Shown here one piece after another: positions 57,730-64,000 of a stretch of 64,000 nucleotides of DNA (position 1 is the first letter of the stretch; every line of letters starts with the position of its first letter). The DNA lies in NCBI RefSeq assembly GCF_014748335.1, contig NZ_JAAVIY010000004.1:271365-335364 (forward strand), read 5' to 3'. Made by a program: the position numbers and the translations under genes. The stretch comes from Flavobacterium selenitireducens. GTDB taxonomy: Bacteria > Bacteroidota > Bacteroidia > Flavobacteriales > Flavobacteriaceae. The notes under the pieces were generated by a model, which was not told the origin of the DNA, made no database searches, and saw only the letters and a list, made by a program, of their open reading frames with translations.

Positions 57730-58671
57730 TTATTCTTCTTCGATGCCCCTGATTGGTTTCTCTGCGAAAAAGATAAGGTAAAGCCCGGCCAGGATAAACG
57801 GGATGCTGAGCCACTGACCTGTCGAGAACAATCCCAAATCAGACTCGAAACCGCCCTGGCTTTCCTTGACGTATTCCACAAGAAACCGGACCGACCAGAG
57901 CAACACAAGGAAAACGCCGAAAATTAGGCCTTTCCGTTGACGCGCATCGGTCTTCCAATACATGAACATCAGAATGGCGAACACGATCACATATCCAACG
58001 GCTTCGTAAATCTGGGCCGGGTGCCTCGCCGGAACCTGGTTCAGGAACACGGCGAATTTCGGATCTGTCGCTATCGCGTTATATGCATCGTTCGGATTGC
58101 TGATTCCCGTCATGCCCATGGCTTCAGACGGATTGAACTGATCGCGTATGAATTTGAGCCCGAGTGCCGAATCGGTTTGTTTTCCGATGATTTCCGAATT
58201 AAAAAAATTCCCTATCCTCACGAATATTCCGCCCGAGGCAACCGGAAGCGCCACGCGGTCCAAAACCCACAAAATTGGTTTATGGACAATTTTTTTGGCG
58301 TAGAAATACATGGTGATGATCACCGCTATCGCAGCTCCGTGGCTCGCCAAGCCCTGGAAGCCCGTAAAGCGGAACTCCGGCTCGAACTTGAACGGAAGCA
58401 AAATTTCGGTAGGATGTTGGCTGAAGTAATCCCAGTCGTAAAAAAAGACATGGCCAAGGCGCGCGCCAAGCAACGTCGCGAGCACCGTCCAGATGAAAAG
58501 GGTGTCGAGTTTCTCGATCGCGATGTGCTCCCGGTCGTATATTTTTTTAGTGATGAACCAACCGAGGCCAAAAGCGACGACGAACATCAAACTGTAAAAT
58601 CGGATTACAAAAAAGCCAAGATCGATGCCTTCGGATGGATTCCAAACCGAGGCTGCCAAAACGTTTGTCAT
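57730..58671 (-). CDS. lgt: Prolipoprotein diacylglyceryl transferase
   Basis: The 313-residue inner-membrane enzyme transfers diacylglycerol from phosphatidylglycerol to the lipobox Cys of prelipoproteins. Its essential H111 (SHGAA; E. coli H103) and R152 in RIGNFFNSE (R143) are present, with seven or so membrane helices. It follows yidD by 64 nt on the same strand and could share its transcript. It serves lipoproteins such as the YD-like one at 5381. Confidence 0.95.
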   Translation of the reverse strand: MTNVLAASVWNPSEGIDLGFFVIRFYSLMFVVAFGLGWFITKKIYDREHIAIEKLDTLFIWTVLATLLGARLGHVFFYDWDYFSQHPTEILLPFKFEPEFRFTGFQGLASHGAAIAVIITMYFYAKKIVHKPILWVLDRVALPVASGGIFVRIGNFFNSEIIGKQTDSALGLKFIRDQFNPSEAMGMTGISNPNDAYNAIATDPKFAVFLNQVPARHPAQIYEAVGYVIVFAILMFMYWKTDARQRKGLIFGVFLVLLWSVRFLVEYVKESQGGFESDLGLFSTGQWLSIPFILAGLYLIFFAEKPIRGIEEE

Positions 58672-58735
58672 GGTTTAGGTTGAATTAGTCAGTAAAAATA
58701 AGGAAATTCCGAATAAACCGAATGTTTAAACAATC

Positions 58736-58984
58736 CTAATGTTTGTGCCCACAATCCTTTGGAGGGACAGGATCGTAGCCGTGTCCGCCCCAAGGATTGC
58801 AGCTTACGATGCGTTTGATGCCGAGCCAACTGCCGTAAAACAATCCGTGAACCTGCAATGCCTCAAGAAAATAGGCCGAACAAGTAGGAGTGTAGCGGCA
58901 CATCGCAGGCGTAAACGGCGAAATGCAGTTCCGGTAGATCCAGATCAGGGCGACGAGGGGCGATATGAGGATTTTTTGGATGAT
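58736..58984 (-). CDS. yidD: Membrane protein insertion efficiency factor YidD, no canonical start codon
   Basis: The minus-strand frame encodes the YidD signature: a hydrophobic start ([20 protein letters not shown]), then [37 protein letters not shown] and a short basic end. YidD helps YidC insert membrane proteins. No ATG, GTG or TTG precedes the first conserved residue. The in-frame codons upstream are ATC ATC CTA CAT CAT TCT TCA, then TAA at 59002-59000, all within an octamer array. The coordinates assume an ATC at 58984. Either a rare start is used or the start was lost. About 82 codons. Confidence 0.72.
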   Translation of the reverse strand: MIQKILISPLVALIWIYRNCISPFTPAMCRYTPTCSAYFLEALQVHGLFYGSWLGIKRIVSCNPWGGHGYDPVPPKDCGHKH

Positions 58985-59391
58985 TAGATGATGAGATGAT
59001 TAGATAATTAGATAATTAGCAAATTAGCGACCCGGGGCGCAGCCGAACGGGCCGAAGGCAATTGGCGAATTAGCGAATTAGCAAATTAGCGAATTGGCAA
59101 ATCAGCGAATGAACAAATTAGCAAATGGATAAAGGAACGAACGGTCAAAGCAGCAGCGAACGCGGCGGTCGATGGTAATGAATCAAATTTACTGTAAAAG
59201 AGACGCGGTGATTGATATTATAATGAGAGGAAATAACAGCTGGCTTTCAAATTTTTAGTTGATATTGTGATTTATTGTTCCAAAGTCAATAACGCGATAT
59301 CACCATGCTTCACAATCATCTAATCATCCCATTATCTAATTATCTCATTCGCTAATTACCACATTCGCTAATTCGCTAATTACCACATTCG
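58979..59391. repeat. Octamer arrays between yidD and cysS
   Basis: Positions 58979-59118 are GATGATTA, GATAATTA, GCGAATTA and GCAAATTA-type units with one CCCGGGGCGCAGCCGAACGG word at 59030-59049. Positions 59119-59310 are ordinary A/T-rich sequence without a recognised feature. Positions 59310-59394 are ATTATCTC, ATTCGCTA and ATTACCAC units that enter the cysS stop codon. No gene other than the 5' end of yidD is seen. Confidence 0.82.
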
Positions 59392-60873
59392 CTAATTAAC
59401 CACAAACGTCGTCCCGTCTTTACCATCCTTAAGCTGGATGCCAAGCCCAACCAATTGATCACGTATCTGGTCGCTCATCGCAAAATCCTTATTGGCGCGG
59501 GCGGTATTCCTCATATCGATGAGCAGGTTTACGACATTTTCGAGTTTCTCCAAATGCGTGTCTCCGGCTTTTTCGTCCCGAAGTCCCAAAACGTCATAGA
59601 CAAACGCATGCATCGCGCTCTGGAAATCCGTCAGGTCGGCTTGCGTCAACGTCTCTTTGGCATCTTTGAGCAGGTTCACATAGCGCACGCCTTCGAACAA
59701 GTGCGAAATCAGGATCGGGCTGTTGAAATCGTCGTTCATCGCATCGTAGCACAATTTCTTCCAGGCCGCGATGTCCAAACTCGACGTTGCCGAGGGCGAA
59801 AGGGCAGGCAAGGCGTCCATGGCTTCCATGAGTCGGTTGTAGCCTTTCTCGGCCGCCGTTATCGCATCGTCAGAAAAATCAAGGATGCTGCGGTAATGCG
59901 CCTGCATCATGAAGAATCGCGCCACCGAGGCCGAAAACGGTTTGCTCAAAAACGGATTGTCCCCGCTCAAAATCTCTCCCGGCAAAATATTGTTTCCCGT
60001 CGATTTCGACATTTTTTTGCCGTTGAGCGTCAGCATATTGGCATGCATCCAATAGTTTACCGGTGAATTTCCGGTCGCCGCCTCATTCTGTGCGATTTCG
60101 CATTCGTGGTGAGGGAATTTCAAATCCATGCCGCCACCGTGAATGTCGAATTTTTCGCCGAGATATTTTGTGCTCATCGCCGTACATTCCAAGTGCCATC
60201 CAGGGAAACCGTCGCTCCAAGGGGAAGGCCAGCGCATAATGTGTTCCGGCTCGGCTTTTTTCCAAAGCGCGAAATCCTGAGGGCTTTTCTTGTCAGATTG
60301 TCCGTCCGTATCCCGCGTATTGGCAAGCATGTCTTCCACATTGCGTCCGGATAAAATGCCGTAGCGGTATTTTTCGTTGAATTTGGCGATGTCAAAATAA
60401 ACCGACCCGTTCGATTCGTAAGCATATCCCTGGTCGATGATTTTCTGTACGATCCCGATCTGCTCGATGATATGTCCCGTAGCGGTCGGTTCTATGCTCG
60501 GCGGCAAAAAGTTGAACGCGCTCAAAATATGGTGGAAATCCACGGTGTAACGCTGCACGATTTCCATCGGCTCGAGCTGTTCCACGCGCGCCTTTCGGGC
60601 GATTTTGTCTTCGCCGTCGTCCACGTCGTCCACGATATGGCCCACATCGGTAATATTCCGCACATAGCGCACCTTGTATCCCAAATGTTGCAGGTATCGG
60701 AAAATCACATCAAACGACATGAACGTCCGTAAATTTCCCAAATGCACATTGCTGTAAACCGTCGGTCCGCACACATACATTCCTACATTTCCTTCGTGTA
60801 TGGGCGTGAAAGCTTCCTTCTCGCCGCTGAGCGAGTTATAAATTTTAAGTTCCTGGGTAGAATACAATGGCAT
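59392..60873 (-). CDS. cysS: Cysteinyl-tRNA synthetase
   Basis: The 493-residue class I synthetase charges tRNA-Cys. The zinc/active-site C35 (VCGPTVY), the HIGH-like HLGN (44-47), [11 protein letters not shown] and [13 protein letters not shown] for zinc, and KMSKSTGN for ATP are visible. Length and motif spacing are normal. The last codons are GTT AAT TAG, where AATTAG is the first unit of the downstream octamer array. Upstream lies a modular repeat and no exact -7 word. Confidence 0.96.
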   Translation of the reverse strand: MPLYSTQELKIYNSLSGEKEAFTPIHEGNVGMYVCGPTVYSNVHLGNLRTFMSFDVIFRYLQHLGYKVRYVRNITDVGHIVDDVDDGEDKIARKARVEQLEPMEIVQRYTVDFHHILSAFNFLPPSIEPTATGHIIEQIGIVQKIIDQGYAYESNGSVYFDIAKFNEKYRYGILSGRNVEDMLANTRDTDGQSDKKSPQDFALWKKAEPEHIMRWPSPWSDGFPGWHLECTAMSTKYLGEKFDIHGGGMDLKFPHHECEIAQNEAATGNSPVNYWMHANMLTLNGKKMSKSTGNNILPGEILSGDNPFLSKPFSASVARFFMMQAHYRSILDFSDDAITAAEKGYNRLMEAMDALPALSPSATSSLDIAAWKKLCYDAMNDDFNSPILISHLFEGVRYVNLLKDAKETLTQADLTDFQSAMHAFVYDVLGLRDEKAGDTHLEKLENVVNLLIDMRNTARANKDFAMSDQIRDQLVGLGIQLKDGKDGTTFVVN

Positions 60874-60892
60874 GGTGGTGTTTTTTATTTGA

Positions 60893-61047
60893 AGCCCATC
60901 CGGCTATCCGCTCCAATCTTGCCTGCAACAGCGGTTTTTGCCATAAATGCTTCCGGCTTCCTACGGTCGCCGTCACCATTTTCGCAAAATCACGCTTTTG
61001 CCGCGCAAGGATTTTCGCTTCCATCCGGGCTATGATCTCGGTAAATA
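60893..61047. repeat. Modular AGCGGA repeat, inverted copy
   Basis: On the minus strand the outer words GGATGGAAGCGAAAATCC (61026-61009) and GATTGGAGCGGATAGCCGG (60918-60900) start 108 nt apart, the same spacing as the copy in the gyrB-mdh spacer. It lies downstream of folE, upstream of cysS. No gene is seen. Confidence 0.75.
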
Positions 61048-61074
61048 TCGGGAATCCCGCCTAAAAAAGGAAAA

Positions 61075-61746
61075 TTAAAACTGAGTGTCGAGTTTGATGT
61101 AGTCCAAAAATTCGCGACGGACTTTGTCTTCCTTGAACTTGCCTCCGAATTCTGACGTCACCGTGCTGCTTTCGATGTCCTTGATTCCTCTCGAATTCAC
61201 GCAAAGGTGTTTGGCGTCGATCACGCAGGCGACATCCTGAGTCCCGAGCGCGCGCTGCAATTCCTGTACGATTTGCATCGTCAGGCGTTCCTGCACCTGA
61301 GGGCGTTTGGCGAAATGGTCCACGATGCGGTTCATCTTGGAAAGCCCGATCACTTTTCCAGCAGAAATGTAGGCGACATGCGCACGCCCTATAATAGGGA
61401 GCAGGTGGTGTTCGCAAGTCGAATATACCGTGATGTTTTTCTCGACGAGCATCTCGCCGTATTTATAGTGATTCTCGAACGTCGAAGGGTTCGGCTTTTT
61501 AACGGGATTCAAACCGCCGAACAGTTCTTTTACGAACATTTTCGCCACGCGGTTCGGCGTGCCCTTGAGGCTGTCGTCGGTGAGGTCCATTCCGAGCGTC
61601 AACAGAATACTTTCGACATCTTTTTTGATGAGCTCGATCTTTTTTTCGTCGGATAGTTCAAAAGCGTCGGGCCTGATAGGATTTTGGGCACTTGTCCCTA
61701 TGTGGTCGTTACCGATTTCGTCGTGAAAATCGTCGTTTGAAATCAT
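61075..61746 (-). CDS. folE: GTP cyclohydrolase I
   Basis: The 223-residue enzyme converts GTP to dihydroneopterin triphosphate, the first step of folate/tetrahydropterin synthesis. Zinc ligands C111, H114 (CEHH) and C182 (HLCVNSRG) and the GLSKMNRIVDHFAKRPQVQE loop are visible. ATG 61746 (MISNDDFHDE) is preferred over a start at 61785 because it follows the -7 box. It is divergent from the small secreted-protein gene. Confidence 0.95.
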   Translation of the reverse strand: MISNDDFHDEIGNDHIGTSAQNPIRPDAFELSDEKKIELIKKDVESILLTLGMDLTDDSLKGTPNRVAKMFVKELFGGLNPVKKPNPSTFENHYKYGEMLVEKNITVYSTCEHHLLPIIGRAHVAYISAGKVIGLSKMNRIVDHFAKRPQVQERLTMQIVQELQRALGTQDVACVIDAKHLCVNSRGIKDIESSTVTSEFGGKFKEDKVRREFLDYIKLDTQF

Positions 61747-61904
61747 AAATATCTGATTTGCTGTAAGTGAAAAATGTGGTTGCAAAGATAAAAATTCTCA
61801 ATCAAAACCTCTATTTCATAACTGATATTTCAACAATCAAAAATTAACTATAAATATTTGCTAAATTTATGTAAATTTCGCGCTTCCAAAAATACTGCTA
61901 CTTT
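61747..61904. promoter_or_regulatory. Divergent promoter region of folE and the secreted-protein gene
   Basis: On the minus strand TATCTTTG (61790-61783) is an exact TAnnTTTG box for folE, 36 nt before its ATG. On the plus strand no exact box is seen; TAAATTTC near 61870 is one base off. The region is A/T-rich, as expected for a promoter pair. Confidence 0.5.
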
Positions 61905-62327
61905 ATGAGAAAACTTAGCCTAATTTGCTTCCTTGTTTGTTTATCCTTTAAACTTCAGGCGCAAAGTGTCCAAAATCCTTGCAATTTTGCGTTTTCCGTA
62001 GAATTGATCAAATGCGAGGACTCCGTCCAGAATCACCAGAAATTTGCGACGCTAAAATGGGATTTCAGTGATGCGTCACTCGCGGGGGCTTCAGTCAAAA
62101 TTGAAGTCGTGCCCATCCTGGATTGCTGGGAAGAACTCAACGCCAGTCAACTGCGCGAGAAGCACAATATAGAAATCACATTAGCCAACAGCAAAGGACA
62201 AACCGAATTGCGGCATATGCAATTGTCGGCCAAATGCCTGAAATGGCGCACGGTCATCACCACAGCGTCCGGCTGCAACACGGAATCTGACTGGAAATTC
62301 CACGCTTTCATACCTAAAAGATCGTAA
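61905..62327 (+). CDS. Small exported protein of unknown function
   Basis: The 140-residue protein has a signal peptide (about 1-19, ending LQAQ) and a beta-rich mature part with several cysteines (NPCNFAF, LIKCEDS, LDCWEEL, AKCLKW, SGCNTES) that could form disulfides. No family is recognised. It ends 2 nt before the large surface-protein gene, so the two are co-transcribed and possibly work together. Confidence 0.7.
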   Translation: MRKLSLICFLVCLSFKLQAQSVQNPCNFAFSVELIKCEDSVQNHQKFATLKWDFSDASLAGASVKIEVVPILDCWEELNASQLREKHNIEITLANSKGQTELRHMQLSAKCLKWRTVITTASGCNTESDWKFHAFIPKRS

Positions 62328-62329
62328 GA

Positions 62330-64000
62330 ATGAAAAGAATTCTTTTACTCTTCGCATTTCTATCCGTACAGTTCATGTACAGCCAGGGAACGACCTGCCA
62401 GAATGCCCAACCGTTTTGCTCAGGGGCCCAGGCTTATGTGTATGACAACGTGGACCAGACAAACAACGCCCCTGCTCTGGGCCAGATGGCATGTTTGGGT
62501 TCAACACCGAATCCAACCTGGTTCTACCTCCAGATCGACCAAGGCGGTGATCTTGTTTTTACGATGATTCAAAATACCTCCTACGATTTCAACACAGGCC
62601 AGTTCAATGGAACCAACCTTGACGTCGACTTTATCGCGTGGGGGCCGTTCAATGATCCTGCCTCGATGTGTGCGTTGATCGATTTCGCGGCATGTTCGGG
62701 ATGTGGCAGCAATACAGGTGGAGAGATCTACCCTCAGGATGGCGTCATCGATTGTAGTTATGACCCTTCATTTACCGAAACGTTGACGATCAACAACGCT
62801 CAGCCGGGCCAGGTTTACGCGGTATTGATTACCAATTACGGTCAACTGGACGGTTACATCAGCCTCCAGCAGACAAATAGCGGGCAGCCTGGAGCCGGAA
62901 GTACCGATTGTAGCATCGTGTGTCCGCTTACGGTGACCCAGCCTGGCATCATTTGCGCGAGCAATCCCGAGACTACCGTTACTGCAATTTCGGGCGCTTC
63001 GAATGCCATTTATACTTGGTATGATCCAAACGGAAACCAGCTGGCGACGGGTCCGGGCAACCAATTGACGGTCGACGCTCCGGGAACGTATTCCGTGCAC
63101 GCTATCGGGCAAATTCCTTCCGGCCAAACCTGTGAGGAGCAAATTAAGGAGTTTACCGTTGTGGAATACACGCCTCCGGGATATTCCGATCCTACTACCA
63201 TCTCGGCTTGTAACACTCCGGGTCCCGCGCTTTTCAACCTCAATAGTGCGATCGCGCAAATGGGAATTACACCTGCCGATTTTATCATCGCTTATTATCA
63301 CACACAACAAGAAGCCATAGACGTTGCACCGGGAGCCCTGAATCCTGTCAATTATCCGGGTACGAATGGGGAATTGGTTTACATCTCCCTGGAAAGCCTC
63401 GATACCGGTTGTGTTTTCGTATCCAGTGTTACATTGGTATTTGATTGCCAAAATGATCTGAACGAATGTGATATCGATAATGACGGCGTGGAAGATTTTG
63501 ATTTGAGTGCCCAGACGCCAATCGTTTTAGGTACCCTGAATCCCGCCGATTATACGGTTACATACCACAATTCACAGGCCGACGCCAACACGGGGGCGAA
63601 CCCTATCGCTCCGGATACGGCTTATCCGGGATCGGATGCCGAACCCATATACGTTCACATTCATGAAAATGCGAATCCCGGCAACGTAAGTACTTCGAGT
63701 TTTACATTGCACCTGATCCCGACTCCGGTTCTTGCGCCTGTGTCTAACGTGGTTGCGTGTGATTCGTTTGTGCTTCCGACGTTGACCGTCGGTGATTATT
63801 TCACGGGAAGCGGAGGCACCGGACCTATTTCCGGACCTATCACGACCAATCAAACCGTTTACGTGTACGCCCAATCCGGAACTACACCAAACTGTGTTGC
63901 GGAAACCAGCTTTACCGTGACGATCAACGCGACTCCGGCCACGCCGGTTGCCAATGACGTGACGGCCTGCGACAGCTATACGCTTCCTGCCCTTACCGGC
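62330..64000 (+). CDS. 5' part of a large secreted adhesin-like protein (cut by window edge)
   Basis: The frame is open from ATG 62330 to the window end (557 codons). A signal peptide (about 1-19, ending YSQG) precedes a Cys-rich N-terminal domain (to about residue 200). PKD/Ig-like repeats follow, containing DLSAQTPIVLGTLNPADYTV, then NVVACDSFVLPTLT and NDVTACDSYTLPALT. Such proteins usually end with the gliding-motility C-terminal domain and are type IX secretion substrates; that end is not seen here. It follows the small exported protein by 2 nt. Confidence 0.88.
   Translation, partial: MKRILLLFAFLSVQFMYSQGTTCQNAQPFCSGAQAYVYDNVDQTNNAPALGQMACLGSTPNPTWFYLQIDQGGDLVFTMIQNTSYDFNTGQFNGTNLDVDFIAWGPFNDPASMCALIDFAACSGCGSNTGGEIYPQDGVIDCSYDPSFTETLTINNAQPGQVYAVLITNYGQLDGYISLQQTNSGQPGAGSTDCSIVCPLTVTQPGIICASNPETTVTAISGASNAIYTWYDPNGNQLATGPGNQLTVDAPGTYSVHAIGQIPSGQTCEEQIKEFTVVEYTPPGYSDPTTISACNTPGPALFNLNSAIAQMGITPADFIIAYYHTQQEAIDVAPGALNPVNYPGTNGELVYISLESLDTGCVFVSSVTLVFDCQNDLNECDIDNDGVEDFDLSAQTPIVLGTLNPADYTVTYHNSQADANTGANPIAPDTAYPGSDAEPIYVHIHENANPGNVSTSSFTLHLIPTPVLAPVSNVVACDSFVLPTLTVGDYFTGSGGTGPISGPITTNQTVYVYAQSGTTPNCVAETSFTVTINATPATPVANDVTACDSYTLPALTG

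Overview
The window looks like a stretch of chromosome from a member of the Flavobacteriaceae (Bacteroidota), close to Flavobacterium. Four observations support this. Several exported proteins carry type IX secretion/gliding-motility C-terminal domains. SecD and SecF are fused. Several start codons are preceded by the Bacteroidota -7 promoter word TAnnTTTG instead of an E. coli-type promoter. Intergenic spaces are filled with flavobacterial low-complexity and palindromic repeats. I found no rRNA, tRNA, CRISPR array, transposase, integrase or prophage gene.

Layout. Positions 1-9853 are mostly housekeeping: a PH-domain membrane protein, NhaA, a GNAT acetyltransferase, PurA, Fur, a YD-like lipoprotein, a MESH1-like HD protein, a YdeI-like protein and the bifunctional RelA/SpoT. 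Positions 10130-17038 hold an aldo/keto reductase with an AraC regulator, an aspartyl protease, a broken secreted-protein gene, a class C beta-lactamase-like hydrolase, a SpoU/TrmH methyltransferase and a membrane protein. Positions 17137-23445 are the conserved SpoIIM / DUF4129 / DUF4350 / MoxR / DUF58 cluster with a divergent RDD gene. TRIC and a type IX secretion substrate follow.

Positions 26663-37782 form a surface-polysaccharide region: a FemAB-like acyltransferase, a DegT aminotransferase, a Wzx flippase, a GT-C-like membrane protein, a UDP-galactopyranose-mutase-like flavoprotein, four glycosyltransferases and a QdtA/FdtA-type sugar ketoisomerase. DegT plus QdtA/FdtA suggests synthesis of a dTDP-3-amino-3,6-dideoxyhexose. 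FtsE follows. Next come a 1003-residue TPR protein, a TonB-receptor-like barrel, a Gre-like small protein and a secreted protein of unknown function (39334-46243). AsnB, an L-Ala-D/L-Glu epimerase-like enzyme, GyrB, malate dehydrogenase and SecDF follow. The right end holds an S41 peptidase fused to a CBM48-like domain, Lgt, YidD (no usual start codon), CysS, FolE, and the 5' part of a large cell-surface protein that runs off the window.

No wholly new system is evident. The most unusual material is between the genes: octamer repeat arrays that begin exactly at stop or start codons, two families of modular repeats with a fixed outer frame and variable inner hairpin, a doubly broken gene, and a yidD whose 5' end is occupied by repeat. 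GC content looks high for the genus by eye; I did not compute it.
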